This document shows positions 46,565 through 56,597 of a stretch of 64,000 nt of DNA, in pieces. A model generated the notes under the pieces. It worked only from the letters and a program-made list of their open reading frames with translations. It did no database searches and was not told where the DNA came from. A program made the translations under genes and the position numbers. How positions within the stretch are numbered: the stretch's first letter is position 1; the number at the start of each line of letters is the position of its first letter. Source of the stretch: Prochlorococcus marinus XMU1402 (GTDB lineage: Bacteria > Cyanobacteriota > Cyanobacteriia > PCC-6307 > Cyanobiaceae); NCBI RefSeq assembly GCF_017696205.1, contig NZ_JAAORD010000002.1, forward strand, positions 62,001-126,000. The letters are read 5' to 3'.

Positions 46565-47643
46565 TATAAATTTTTATTGGGATTTTTCTTATAAAATAAT
46601 TTTACTATATTTCTAAACTTCAAAATTAAAAACAATAAATTCAAAAATAAATAAAAGGGTGATTTCAAAAGAAATCTTTTTTCTATGATTTTTCTCCTAT
46701 TTTTCAATAATTGTGAAAACAACGTTAAATATTCACTAGTCATCTTTTCAGAGTCATGAGGATATTGAATTATATTTTTTTTAAATTTAGAGTAATCTTT
46801 TATCATTTTCTTCAAAGCAGGTAAAAAATCTTGATTTTCAAAAGAAACACCAAAATCGCGACAATACTCAGGTAGCGCACCACTATTTCTATAAATAATT
46901 GGCAATCCACATAGTATCCCTTCTATATGGTGCATACCAGCTGGTTCGTTAATAGAAGCCGAAATGTATAAATCATTTTTAGATAGTTCTAAAGCAAGTT
47001 TTCGACCATTCATCGGACTTAAATGTTTTGTATTTTTGAAACTAAATCCTTTTGGCAAATTACCAATATAAGTAAACTCCACTTTGTTTTTCCAATCAGA
47101 AGTGGAAAGTAAGCTATCCAACTTTTGATATACATCAAAACCTTTCATTTTGTTTGGACTCCAATGATGAGTTACAAGTCTTATGGGGTTTGTACCATTC
47201 CAACTTTTCTTTTTATGACTATTAAATATTTTTTTATCCGCACCATTAAGGATTACTTTTGAGGGTTTATCTGTAAGGTAAATATCTAAATTTTTCAACC
47301 ATGACCCTATAAAAACAGTAAAGTCAGCACAGTAATTAGACCATTTGAGTAATTTATTCATATGAAATGTATTTTTTCTTTCATCACACTCATTAATCCT
47401 ATGAATTACCAATGCGTTTTTATTTTTTAAGATTAAATATTTTATTATCTCTAATGAACCAAAAGTAACTCCATCATTATAAGAGCGAGGATCTATCATG
47501 AGAATTATGTCTATATCTTTGTCAATAAGAGTATTAGTAACTTCGTGACCTTTAACTTTTAAAGCTTCTACGAGTGTTTTAACAAATTGGTTGCCTCCAC
47601 CCCAAGAACTATCTTTAACATCAAATCCAATAGCGACTTTCAA
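46564..47643 (-). CDS. Glycosyltransferase, GT-B fold (GT4-like)
   Basis: 359 aa. TTG start gives MKVAIGFDVKDSSWGGGNQF with the Gly-rich N-terminal loop; the middle has VTHHWSPNKMKGFDVYQKLD, and the donor site is NEPAGMHHIEGILCGLPIIYRNSGALPEYC. The C-terminal about 60 residues contain a basic hydrophobic stretch (FYLFLNLLFLILKFR) that may bind the membrane. Specificity unknown. It is divergent from gmd with 141 bp between. Confidence 0.85.
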   Translation of the reverse strand: MKVAIGFDVKDSSWGGGNQFVKTLVEALKVKGHEVTNTLIDKDIDIILMIDPRSYNDGVTFGSLEIIKYLILKNKNALVIHRINECDERKNTFHMNKLLKWSNYCADFTVFIGSWLKNLDIYLTDKPSKVILNGADKKIFNSHKKKSWNGTNPIRLVTHHWSPNKMKGFDVYQKLDSLLSTSDWKNKVEFTYIGNLPKGFSFKNTKHLSPMNGRKLALELSKNDLYISASINEPAGMHHIEGILCGLPIIYRNSGALPEYCRDFGVSFENQDFLPALKKMIKDYSKFKKNIIQYPHDSEKMTSEYLTLFSQLLKNRRKIIEKRFLLKSPFYLFLNLLFLILKFRNIVKLFYKKNPNKNL

Positions 47644-47784
47644 ACCTTTAGAAATTAATTTTTAATTTAATTAATAATATCAAATTCATAAATTTATAAA
47701 TTTATATAGCTATTAAACATTGAGTTTTTTAAAAATTAATTAATTTCTATATGTTATGTTTATAGATAAATATTTTTTATTTCT

Positions 47785-48897
47785 TTGAAAAAGGTCGCAT
47801 TGATAACTGGCATTACTGGGCAAGATGGTAGTTATCTAGCTGAATTCCTTTTAAATAAAGGTTATCAAGTTCATGGTATTAAGAGAAGATCGAGCAGTTT
47901 TAATACCTATAGGATTAATCATATTTATCAAGATCCTCATGATAAAGATTGTTCCTTTAAATTGCATTATGGTGACTTAACTGATAGCACAAATATTATA
48001 AAAATAGTAAAAGAAACTCAACCTGATGAAATTTATAACCTAGGAGCTCAAAGTCATGTTTCAGTAAGTTTCGAACAACCTGAATATACTGCTAACTGTG
48101 ATGGCTTAGGAATTCTTAGAATTCTCGAGGCGGTAAGGTTGTTAAACTTAGAGAAGAAGACTAAAATATACCAAGCCAGTACAAGTGAGTTATATGGTCT
48201 GGTCCAGGAAGTTCCTCAAACAGAAACAACTCCTTTTTATCCTAGAAGTCCTTATGCAGTAGCAAAACTTTATGCTTACTGGATTGCAGTAAATTATAGA
48301 GAAGCTTATGGAATTTATACATGTAATGGGATTTTATTTAATCATGAGAGTCCAAGGAGAGGAGAAACTTTCGTTACTAGAAAAATCACAAGAGGTTTAG
48401 CAAGAATTAGCGAAGAATTAGATAACATTTTATATCTTGGAAATTTAGACTCAATGCGCGATTGGGGGCATGCAAAAGAATATTGTGAATTAATGTGGTT
48501 AATGCTTCAAAAAGAAAAACCTGATGATTATGTTGTAGCAACAGGAAGACAACTTTCCGTAAGGAGTTTTGTTGAAATGACTGCTAGAGAATTAAAATGG
48601 AACAAAAATGATTCAATAAATGCAATTATCTGGGAGGGTGAAGGCATAAATGAAATTGGTAGAAGGTCTGATAATGGCCAAGTCGTTATAAGAATAGATA
48701 AAAGATACTATAGACCTTCTGAAGTAGATAATCTGCTTGGCAATCCTGAAAAAATTAAAAAAAATTTAGGATGGGAGCCAAAAATCAGTATTGAGGAAAT
48801 AGTCAAGGAAATGGTAGCAAATGATCTAGATGAAATTAGGCAAGAAAAATTCTTAAGAAATAACTATATTGATAAAAAAGCTCATTTACATAAATAA
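47785..48897 (+). CDS. gmd: GDP-mannose 4,6-dehydratase
   Basis: 370-aa SDR that converts GDP-D-mannose to GDP-4-keto-6-deoxymannose. NADP loop [31 protein letters not shown]; catalytic Thr/Tyr/Lys region [14 protein letters not shown] and [32 protein letters not shown] is diagnostic of Gmd. TTG start. It is on the plus strand together with fcl, 21 bp apart, between blocks of minus-strand genes. Confidence 0.97.
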   Translation: MKKVALITGITGQDGSYLAEFLLNKGYQVHGIKRRSSSFNTYRINHIYQDPHDKDCSFKLHYGDLTDSTNIIKIVKETQPDEIYNLGAQSHVSVSFEQPEYTANCDGLGILRILEAVRLLNLEKKTKIYQASTSELYGLVQEVPQTETTPFYPRSPYAVAKLYAYWIAVNYREAYGIYTCNGILFNHESPRRGETFVTRKITRGLARISEELDNILYLGNLDSMRDWGHAKEYCELMWLMLQKEKPDDYVVATGRQLSVRSFVEMTARELKWNKNDSINAIIWEGEGINEIGRRSDNGQVVIRIDKRYYRPSEVDNLLGNPEKIKKNLGWEPKISIEEIVKEMVANDLDEIRQEKFLRNNYIDKKAHLHK

Positions 48898-48918
48898 AAT
48901 TAAAAGCTGAAAATTAAA

Positions 48919-49914
48919 ATGAATCTTATTAAAAAAAAAGATAAGATATTTGTTGCTGGATCTACTGGAATGGTTGGCAGCGCAATCATAAGACATTTAA
49001 ATCAAAAAGGCTACAAGAATATCCTTGCCAACAATAAAACTTTTCTCAATTTACTAGATTATAGCTCCGTTGAAAAATGGTTTGAAATACAAAAACCTGA
49101 TGTGGTAATTATCGCTGCAGCCAAAGTGGGTGGAATATTTGCAAATAGTAATTTTCCTGCAGAATTTTTATTAGAAAATCTCAAAATACAATCAAATTTA
49201 ATAGAGGTCTCATACAAAAAAAATGTAAAAAGATTACTATTTCTTGGGAGTAGTTGCATATACCCAAAGTTCGCTAATCAGCCCATATCTGAAGAGGAAT
49301 TGTTAACTGGGCCTTTAGAGAAAACTAATGAGTCTTATGCAATTGCTAAAATCGCAGGAATAAAACTTGTTGAATCATTCAGAAAGCAATATGGATTTGA
49401 TTGCATATCATTAATGCCAACAAATTTGTATGGTTATGGTGATAATTACAATCTTAAAAATAGTCACGTTGTGCCAGCCATGATAAGGAGATTTGTAGAT
49501 GCAAAAAGAGAAAATAATTCATCTGTAGTATGTTGGGGAACAGGAGCCCCATTAAGAGAACTTCTTAATGTTGATGATCTAGCAAAAGCATGCATTTTTG
49601 CATTAGAAACATGGAATCCCAGTCATAAAGATTCTCCAAAGATATTACCTAATGAAGAATTAACATATTTAAATGTTGGAAGTGAGGATGAAATTAGTAT
49701 TAAAGATTTAGCTGTATTAATTGCCAAAATTGTTGGTTACAAGGGGTCAATAATATGGGATAAAAACAAACCTGATGGCACTCCTAGAAAAAAGCTAAAT
49801 TATGAAAAAATCAAGAAAATAGGTTGGGTAACTTCCATAGATCTAGAACTAGGTTTAAAACAAACGATAGAAGATTTTAGAGTAAAATTTTCTGAAGGAC
49901 TTTTAAGAGATTAA
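48919..49914 (+). CDS. fcl: GDP-L-fucose synthase
   Basis: 331-aa bifunctional epimerase/reductase that finishes GDP-L-fucose synthesis after Gmd. Motifs: VAGSTGMVGSAIIRHL, AAAKVGGIFANSNFPAEF, LGSSCIYPKFANQPI, NESYAIAKIAGIKLVESF, and MPTNLYGYGDNYNLKNSHV. The two genes form a compact cassette giving GDP-fucose for a fucosyltransferase in the island. The last 12 bp overlap the end of the convergent GT4 gene. Confidence 0.97.
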   Translation: MNLIKKKDKIFVAGSTGMVGSAIIRHLNQKGYKNILANNKTFLNLLDYSSVEKWFEIQKPDVVIIAAAKVGGIFANSNFPAEFLLENLKIQSNLIEVSYKKNVKRLLFLGSSCIYPKFANQPISEEELLTGPLEKTNESYAIAKIAGIKLVESFRKQYGFDCISLMPTNLYGYGDNYNLKNSHVVPAMIRRFVDAKRENNSSVVCWGTGAPLRELLNVDDLAKACIFALETWNPSHKDSPKILPNEELTYLNVGSEDEISIKDLAVLIAKIVGYKGSIIWDKNKPDGTPRKKLNYEKIKKIGWVTSIDLELGLKQTIEDFRVKFSEGLLRD

Positions 49915-51027
49915 AAATTTTTCAAAAATTGATAAAGTTGAAATGTTAGCGTTTATCAGTGAAAAATGTTCCTCAACTATTTTCCTTGCTTCCTTAGAAA
50001 TATATTCATAAGTCTTTCTATCATTTTCTAAAAGCTTAATAGCATTCTCAATTCCTCTTACATCTCCAGGTTTAACAAAAATACAATTTTTAAGATTATG
50101 AAAGACCTCAGGGGCCCATAATCCTTTGGTGTATGTAATTATTACTGGTTTTCCGCAAGCCATAGCCTGAAGAGTGACGCTATATCCACTTGGTTGGAAA
50201 ACATCTTTTAGAGGTACTATCACAGCAAAAGAATCTTGATATAGTTTTTTAATTTGCAAATCTGATAGGGAATTTTTACTTTTATGATAGGTACCATTTG
50301 TTATTTTAAATTTACTATCATCTCTAAAATTAAGTAAGCTAGTGTGGATGTGTATTTTCTTTTTTGTAGAAACTTTCAGAAGTGTATTGAAATCTCTTGC
50401 AGGATCTTGTCCAATTGAAAAAAGATAATTTGAATTAAAATTTATTTTCTTATTTGGCTCCCAGAATTTAGTATCAACTCCAAATCTAATAAGAAATGTT
50501 TTTTCTTTTTTGATATTGAAGTTTTTAATAGAATTTAATCTATCTGCATTGCCATAAAATATTATAAAATCTAATCTTTTTAAAATTTTAAAAAATAATT
50601 TATAATAAAATTTCTTTAGAAATTTTGGAAGGTTAGTATCATAATCAGATAATTTATGAAAGGCACCTACTAATTTTATTTTGGTTTTAGTATCAATAAA
50701 AGTATAATAAAAAGCTAAACTAATACTAAATCCATCGGTTAAACTTACTACATAATCAGAAACTTTAATAATCCTTTTGAACTTGGCTACAGATAAAGGC
50801 CTTAAACCAATATTAGAAATCTTACAAAAAAAATCTTCTATTATTCGTCCAAATAAATTAAATAAATTTTTCTTATACTCTCCACTAGATGAAAGATGAT
50901 TTATATCAAATCCTTTTGCTCGAAGAAAATCTATGCTTTGAAAAAAATCTTTAGGCGCTTGATTATTTTTTACTAATTCCTCTCTTTCTTTTCTTCCGCC
51001 CTTATCAAATATCAAAATTTTAGGCAT
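49903..51027 (-). CDS. Glycosyltransferase family 4-like protein
   Basis: 374 aa. GT-B features are weaker than in its neighbours: FSIGQDPARDFNTLLKVS (start of the C-terminal domain), IHTSLLNFRDDSKFKI, and the donor site VFQPSGYSVTLQAMACGKPVIITYTKGLW. The last 12 bp overlap the convergent fcl stop. It is in line with the upstream epimerase gene (6 bp apart), so they may build one sugar branch. Confidence 0.82.
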   Translation of the reverse strand: MPKILIFDKGGRKEREELVKNNQAPKDFFQSIDFLRAKGFDINHLSSSGEYKKNLFNLFGRIIEDFFCKISNIGLRPLSVAKFKRIIKVSDYVVSLTDGFSISLAFYYTFIDTKTKIKLVGAFHKLSDYDTNLPKFLKKFYYKLFFKILKRLDFIIFYGNADRLNSIKNFNIKKEKTFLIRFGVDTKFWEPNKKINFNSNYLFSIGQDPARDFNTLLKVSTKKKIHIHTSLLNFRDDSKFKITNGTYHKSKNSLSDLQIKKLYQDSFAVIVPLKDVFQPSGYSVTLQAMACGKPVIITYTKGLWAPEVFHNLKNCIFVKPGDVRGIENAIKLLENDRKTYEYISKEARKIVEEHFSLINANISTLSIFEKFLIS

Positions 51028-51033
51028 TACTGG

Positions 51034-52005
51034 TTAGAAATTATCCTTATACCAACCTATCATTCTTTTAATACCATCTTCTATTTCAATAGTTGTTATT
51101 TTTTCTTCAAGAATTGAATTAAGTAATGTAGTGTCTGAACTTTTTATAAAACGACCTTCTGGTTTCGAAGTGTCAAAAATTATGCGCGGCTTTTTACCTG
51201 AAACATTACAAATTAAATTTACCATTTCGGATATGGAAACTGTCTCATTGGTGCCAATATTTACAGTAATATTTTTATCTACCTTTTCCATTATTTTTAG
51301 CATTATCCTTGAACAATCATATGCATGCATATAACTTCTCCTTTGATTTCCAGAACCCCAAGCATAAAGTGGATCTTCATCATCCAATATTCTTTTAACT
51401 AGCATCGGTATTGCACTTGAATATTCTCCTACCCATCTATACCTTTCGCCATATATATTAAAAGGCCTAACTATTTTTAAATTTATATTAACAATTTCTG
51501 ATAACAGTATAAATTTTTGCTCTAAAAATCTTTTTGCCCAACCATAACCTCTATTTACTCTCTCAGGATCATTTTCAAATAATTCTCTTTCTCCAATCAA
51601 ATCGGGGCCCTTATCCATATAAACACATGAAGAACTTGTAATCAGCAAATTCTCAGGTTTAGAACTCTCAAAAACCTCCAATAAATTATTTGTTATTTTT
51701 TCATTATGTAGCAAAGTTTCTATATGATTTTTTGATGAATAACCTACTCCATAAGCTCTACTTGCCAAATGAAATAAATTTTTAGCTTTACCAAGAGATT
51801 TTTGGGTTTGTGATAAATCTTGTAAATCAGCTTCGATAATTTCTATTTTGTCTTCAATATGTTTTAAGTTCTTTAACTGACCTTTAGAAAAGTCATCAAC
51901 AACAAATACTTTATAACCACTTTTAAGAAGTATCTCACATAAAAAAGAACCTATTAAACCAGCGCCCCCAGTTACATATATCTCTTTACATAAATTTTTA
52001 ATCAT
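51034..52005 (-). CDS. NAD-dependent epimerase/dehydratase (GDP-mannose 3,5-epimerase-like)
   Basis: 323-aa extended SDR. NAD loop VTGGAGLIGSFLCEILL, HLASRAYGVGYSSKNH, catalytic Ser region LLITSSSCVYMDKG and Tyr-Lys in GYGWAKRFLEQKF; RPFNIYGERYRWVGEYSSA follows. The GYGWAK motif resembles GDP-mannose 3,5-epimerases and related 4-epimerases, but the substrate cannot be fixed. It is upstream of the GT4 gene on the same strand, with 128 bp to the ABC exporter. Confidence 0.85.
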   Translation of the reverse strand: MIKNLCKEIYVTGGAGLIGSFLCEILLKSGYKVFVVDDFSKGQLKNLKHIEDKIEIIEADLQDLSQTQKSLGKAKNLFHLASRAYGVGYSSKNHIETLLHNEKITNNLLEVFESSKPENLLITSSSCVYMDKGPDLIGERELFENDPERVNRGYGWAKRFLEQKFILLSEIVNINLKIVRPFNIYGERYRWVGEYSSAIPMLVKRILDDEDPLYAWGSGNQRRSYMHAYDCSRIMLKIMEKVDKNITVNIGTNETVSISEMVNLICNVSGKKPRIIFDTSKPEGRFIKSSDTTLLNSILEEKITTIEIEDGIKRMIGWYKDNF

Positions 52006-52132
52006 AAGATATTAATTTAAAAGTTTGAAAAAAAATAATTTATCACTTTATGCAATTTTGTTAAAAATCAATTATATATCATAGGTTTTGTGGAATAAAA
52101 GATAATTTTTATAAATTAACTTTTCATTATTG

Positions 52133-53956
52133 CTAATTATTTATTTGTGAGTCAGCAAATTTTTTAAATAAAATTGAATTTTCATAAAGATAATTTAAGT
52201 CTCCTTGATCAACTAATCTACCGCTTCTGAACAAGAAAATATGATCCACAAATTTGAGAGTTGAAAATTGATGAGATATAGAAATTAATGTAACTTTTCT
52301 ATGTAATTTATTAAATGCAGATCTTATTAAATCCTGAGAAATAGAATCTAGGGAATTAGTTGCCTCATCTAAAATTATTATCTCAGGATCTTTATAAAGG
52401 GCTCTCGCTATTGCTATTAATTGTTGCTGGCCTCCAGAAAGAAGTTTGCCTCTTTCTTTTAAATTAGTTAATAAACCTTGAGGTAAATTATAAACGAAGT
52501 TTTTTAAACCAACTATCTCAAGACATTTTAAAACTTTATCTTCATCAATATCTGCTAATTCAATACCAAAAGCAATATTCTCTTTTATTGTCAAATCATT
52601 TATCTTTGGTTGTTGAGGTACGTATCCAATCTTACTTTGCCATTTGTCAACACCAAATTTTTCTAAATTTACCCCATCCACTAAAACATTGCCCTTTGTT
52701 GGATTCAATAGACCATTGCAAATATCTACTGTCGTTGATTTACCTGCACCAGAAAATCCTACGAAACCATAATGTAATCCTTTTTCAATTTCAAGATTTA
52801 TATTATTTAAAGAGTAATTTTTAGAAGAGGGATATTTATAATAGACATTTATTAAAGATAATTTATTCCATAAAAATGAAGAAAAATTATTATTTTTGGT
52901 TTTATCCAAATAATTTTCATGATGTACTTCTAAAAATATCTCCTTCAATTTTTTAGAAAAGACGTGTGCGTTAGAAACGGCATTTAAGGAATTCCCTAAT
53001 TTGTTCAAAAGGGGGACAATTTTGAAAGCAAGTAAAGTTATGACAGTCATAATCCCAACAAGCCTACTCTGACTAATATCACTTACGAATAAAGCGGTGC
53101 CTAATATTACAACAGACAATTGGCTTAACATAAGTACTGAATTAGCCGGAAGAAGATTATAGTTTTCTATTCGAGCTTGACCATATGCAAAATCTTTCCA
53201 CAAATAATTAAATTTTTTTAGAAAATTATTTTTATTATTTGAAAGTTTTATATCCTTTATCCCCTGCAGAAGTTCTGTGAGAAAAATATTTATTTCATCA
53301 ATTTTAATTCTTTGCAAATTGGTTATTCTATTTGTTCTTATCCTTATGTACTTTAAAAAATAAAATATAAAAAACGAAATCAGGAATAATAAAAACAAGC
53401 CATATCTTGGAGATAATATAACTACACTCACAAGAGGAATTATTAGACAAGAAATATATCCTATTAAAAGAGGAATTTGTTTGATAACCCCTCTACTCCA
53501 GTATGCTAAATGGTTAGAAAAAAGATTCATTAATTTTATGGAGTTTTTCTGTAAATGCCATTCATAATCCATAATTGCAAAATTTCTTACAATATCGTTT
53601 CCCAACCTACTTTGACATCTTGCTGCAAAAATATTTAAACGATATTGAGAGTAAAGACTAATTAGAGATGAACTAATTATTATTAATGTTATTGAGAGTG
53701 ATAAGTAAATAATGAATATGTTTATAGTTGGCGAACCTAATAAATGCCAAAGATAATTGTAATTTTTGTCATCATAAATTAAGTTTGGATTTAGAATTAC
53801 AGAAACAAAAGGGAAGATAGAAAAAACCGTTAAAATATCAAATGAAAAACTTACAAAACAAATTAAACAGTAGATAATTAATTTAATTTTTTCGTTCTTT
53901 TTAAGAAGCGAAAGAGATGTTTTAAAAACATCTAATTGATTGAATCTTATTTTCAT
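52133..53956 (-). CDS. ABC transporter, fused permease and ATPase (glycolipid exporter-like)
   Basis: 607-aa half-transporter of the MsbA/PglK type: about six transmembrane helices (residues 27-330), then an ATPase with Walker A GFSGAGKSTTVDI, signature LSGGQQQLIAIARAL, Walker B PEIIILDEATNSLDS and H-loop ISISHQFST. It acts as a homodimer. Its place between glycosyltransferases and the nonulosonate genes suggests that it flips a lipid-linked oligosaccharide across the inner membrane. Confidence 0.93.
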   Translation of the reverse strand: MKIRFNQLDVFKTSLSLLKKNEKIKLIIYCLICFVSFSFDILTVFSIFPFVSVILNPNLIYDDKNYNYLWHLLGSPTINIFIIYLSLSITLIIISSSLISLYSQYRLNIFAARCQSRLGNDIVRNFAIMDYEWHLQKNSIKLMNLFSNHLAYWSRGVIKQIPLLIGYISCLIIPLVSVVILSPRYGLFLLFLISFFIFYFLKYIRIRTNRITNLQRIKIDEINIFLTELLQGIKDIKLSNNKNNFLKKFNYLWKDFAYGQARIENYNLLPANSVLMLSQLSVVILGTALFVSDISQSRLVGIMTVITLLAFKIVPLLNKLGNSLNAVSNAHVFSKKLKEIFLEVHHENYLDKTKNNNFSSFLWNKLSLINVYYKYPSSKNYSLNNINLEIEKGLHYGFVGFSGAGKSTTVDICNGLLNPTKGNVLVDGVNLEKFGVDKWQSKIGYVPQQPKINDLTIKENIAFGIELADIDEDKVLKCLEIVGLKNFVYNLPQGLLTNLKERGKLLSGGQQQLIAIARALYKDPEIIILDEATNSLDSISQDLIRSAFNKLHRKVTLISISHQFSTLKFVDHIFLFRSGRLVDQGDLNYLYENSILFKKFADSQINN

Positions 53957-54010
53957 TATTGATTTTGTTTTTAATAATTTTTAAGAATCTTTTTAGATTA
54001 AAATAAAGCT

Positions 54011-55216
54011 TTAAGGGTATCCTTTCCCTACATTTATTAATTTTTCTCCAATATTCCGCACAATAGAACTATTAGCTTTAAACCCTATTTTTTTCATATC
54101 AATAGTAATAATTTTACTTTTTTTATTTTTTTCATTTGGATTTCTAATTTTAAGACTATCTAATATAAAATTAATACTTCCATTTTCTATACCAAGCCAA
54201 TCGCAAAATAATTGATTATACAAAGATGGCATTTGAGAATAATACTTAATGAGATTTCGGGCATCTTCTCTTGAAATCCTTTTGTGTCGTATTTCTCTGC
54301 ATGCATGATCAGTAACCTTGCTAAACCCATGTTTTTTTTGTTTAATAATGTCATGCATATTCATATAGAACCAATCATCAACATGATCAAAAGTATCGAA
54401 AGTCCTATTCAATTTCGATGATTTATAATCAAATTTTTTTATCATTTCTTTATGTTGCATCAAAGGGTCCCATCTTATATAGTTTCCTAAATAAATACCT
54501 CTAATCCCAATACTTTCAATTTTCGCTTCACTAGGGTATCTATACTGCCATATATCTTCTTCATTTAGAGAGTCATAAACTTGCAAAAGATCGTCTGGTT
54601 CATATCCCATTAAATCATGATCTTTTCTATATCTCCTAGTCATCTCTACATCATGAAGATGAGAAAACATTCCTACTTGCTCTAAGCCTTGATGAGCTCC
54701 CCATATTATCAATGGTATTTTGTGAGTAACTGCTGTTTGCACAGGGAATACACTCTGACCTGCCAACGCAGGCCATTGAAAACTTTTTAGTCTTCTCAAA
54801 GTAGTTTTAATTATTTTTTTAACGCTAGTTGGATTAACATTCATAGTCAAAATGTCACAGTTAAAATTCCTCCTTAGTGTTGCTAAATTGTGGATACCAA
54901 GGGGAGTGTTGTAGTAACGATTGTATGTAACCAAAAGAGGATTTAAACCTAATTTATTTTTAACATTATGTAAGATGTAAAATGAATCTCCAGCTCCAGT
55001 AACGGGGACAATACAATCATAATTTCTTGAATCTTTACTTTTATATGGCTTAACTAACTCAACTAACTTATTCCATCTTTCATCCCAATCAATACTGTCT
55101 TTTTCTTCATGAATTCTACATCCGCTACAAATTCCTTCATTATCAATAATTAAGCCCAAAGGATGATTTGAATCGTAAAGGCATCTTTTACAGGTTTTGA
55201 AACTAACTTTTTTCAT
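54011..55216 (-). CDS. N-acetyl sugar amidotransferase paralogue with degenerate PP-loop (PseA/WbpG family)
   Basis: 401 aa from ATG 55216, 1 bp after the HisF-like stop (the ORF reaches GTG 55225). An N-terminal C-x2-C pair and a second pair (CKRCLY, CSGCRI) resemble a zinc ribbon as in WbpG/PseA, enzymes that convert an acetamido group of a sugar to acetamidino using ammonia from HisH. The ATP PP-loop, SGGKDS in the family, reads TGAGDS here (residues about 73-78): the Lys is missing. The rest (RYRKDHDLMGYEPDDLLQVY; EIRHKRISREDARNLIKYYS) is family-like. It may be less active, use another nucleotide mode, or act as a partner. Confidence 0.82.
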   Translation of the reverse strand: MKKVSFKTCKRCLYDSNHPLGLIIDNEGICSGCRIHEEKDSIDWDERWNKLVELVKPYKSKDSRNYDCIVPVTGAGDSFYILHNVKNKLGLNPLLVTYNRYYNTPLGIHNLATLRRNFNCDILTMNVNPTSVKKIIKTTLRRLKSFQWPALAGQSVFPVQTAVTHKIPLIIWGAHQGLEQVGMFSHLHDVEMTRRYRKDHDLMGYEPDDLLQVYDSLNEEDIWQYRYPSEAKIESIGIRGIYLGNYIRWDPLMQHKEMIKKFDYKSSKLNRTFDTFDHVDDWFYMNMHDIIKQKKHGFSKVTDHACREIRHKRISREDARNLIKYYSQMPSLYNQLFCDWLGIENGSINFILDSLKIRNPNEKNKKSKIITIDMKKIGFKANSSIVRNIGEKLINVGKGYP

Positions 55217-55217
55217 T

Positions 55218-55979
55218 TTATCCACAACTTTTATGAAATCTTATTTGTTTAGAATTTAATGAATTTTTGATCTTTTTTATTGAATGTTCTTTATAGTTCA
55301 AGGTATTACCTATTAGTATTCCAGATATTTGTGGTGTAGAAAGTAACTTTGAAATTTGGTGATCGTTAACTATACCCCCAAAGACTAATATTGGCAGTGA
55401 AGTATAATTAATAATCTCGTTTACAAAATCGTCATTAAAACCACCAAGTGAACCCTCCCCTTCTTTATCAATTAAAATAATCTCAGATAAGCTTTGTAAA
55501 TCAGAAATTTTTTTTAAATATATGCTTATATCTTCTTTTTTGTTTAACCTATGATTATAGTACGAAATTTTTCCATTATTTTCTTTTATTAGAGGAATTG
55601 AAGCTAAGATTGCTTGCTTACCAACAGCTTCAGAAATAAGTTTAATCTCAGAAATATTATCATAAATAACAGTATCCAAAACTATTCTCTCAGCACCTGA
55701 ATTAATAACTTCAATTGCATCTTTACTATTCCTAATTCCTCCCCCATAAGTAAAAGGTGTGGTTAAGCCAAGAGCACTTATTGATTTGATTAATTCAAAA
55801 TCAGGTCCATTGTTTTGTCTGTCAGTTGATAGCAAAACTATTTCATCTGCTCCCCATCTATCAAAATTTTCTGCTAAACAATAGGGTTTTCCTAGAGGAA
55901 GCCATTCTTTATAAGAAAAAGACTGAACAGCCATGCTGTTTTTTACCACTATAGTTGCAATTATCCTTTTTTTTAGCAT
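55218..55979 (-). CDS. hisF: HisF-like cyclase subunit homologue (HisF2) of the amidotransferase system
   Basis: 253-aa TIM-barrel protein of the HisF family. It begins MLKKRIIATIVVKNSMAVQS; the catalytic Asp at position 11 of true HisF (CLDVKDG) is replaced (IVVKNS). A second Asp region (EIILIDKEGEGSLGGFN) is present. Lack of Asp11, the island context and the neighbouring amidotransferases show that it is the HisF2/WbpI-type ammonia-channelling partner, not the histidine enzyme. It sits directly after HisH (stop adjacent to its ATG). Confidence 0.88.
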   Translation of the reverse strand: MLKKRIIATIVVKNSMAVQSFSYKEWLPLGKPYCLAENFDRWGADEIVLLSTDRQNNGPDFELIKSISALGLTTPFTYGGGIRNSKDAIEVINSGAERIVLDTVIYDNISEIKLISEAVGKQAILASIPLIKENNGKISYYNHRLNKKEDISIYLKKISDLQSLSEIILIDKEGEGSLGGFNDDFVNEIINYTSLPILVFGGIVNDHQISKLLSTPQISGILIGNTLNYKEHSIKKIKNSLNSKQIRFHKSCG

Positions 55980-56597
55980 CTAAATTACCATCTCATTAAT
56001 TATTCTATCCAACAACTTCATTCCTGATTGTTGACTTTTTTCAGGGTGAAATTGCAGACCTACTGTTTTTCCTCTTCTTATAGCCGCTACTATTGGGTTA
56101 TCTTCTTGATTAATCCTGCTAGTAGCAAATATAAATTCCTTTGGTCCTTCGTAACAATATGAATGATTAAAAAACATTGGTTCATTATCGCTTAATTTAA
56201 AAATATTATCTTTTCTAGTAGCCTCAATTGAATTCCAACCAATATGCCATCTTTGCCCTTTAATTGGCTCAATAGAACCTGGGATTAATCCCAAACCATC
56301 TGTAAATTTTATTTCCTTTGAACAATCAGCAAACAATTGCATCCCAAGACATATTCCAATTAAAGGTTTACTAGACTTATGAGCATCTTTTAAGTAAGAA
56401 ACAAGATCATACTGATATAGATAATTCATTGCCGTGGGGAATGCCCCTACCCCCGGCAAAACAATAACATTTGCTTTATCAAGTTCATTTTTGTCTCTGC
56501 ATATTTTTGCTCTATAGCCCAGAGTTCTTAATGATCGCAATACAGATATGTGATTCCCAACCCCGTAATCGAGAATTGCAATAGAAATTCTACTCAA
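55980..56597 (-). CDS. hisH: HisH-like glutamine amidotransferase (HisH2)
   Basis: 205-aa class I glutaminase: nucleophile in GICLGMQLFADCS, His/Glu in GLQFHPEKSQQSG, oxyanion region LPGVGAFPTAM. It supplies ammonia to a sugar amidotransferase. TTG start overlaps the upstream amidotransferase stop (TTGA), and HisF2 follows immediately. The catalytic triad is intact. Confidence 0.93.
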   Translation of the reverse strand: MSRISIAILDYGVGNHISVLRSLRTLGYRAKICRDKNELDKANVIVLPGVGAFPTAMNYLYQYDLVSYLKDAHKSSKPLIGICLGMQLFADCSKEIKFTDGLGLIPGSIEPIKGQRWHIGWNSIEATRKDNIFKLSDNEPMFFNHSYCYEGPKEFIFATSRINQEDNPIVAAIRRGKTVGLQFHPEKSQQSGMKLLDRIINEMVI

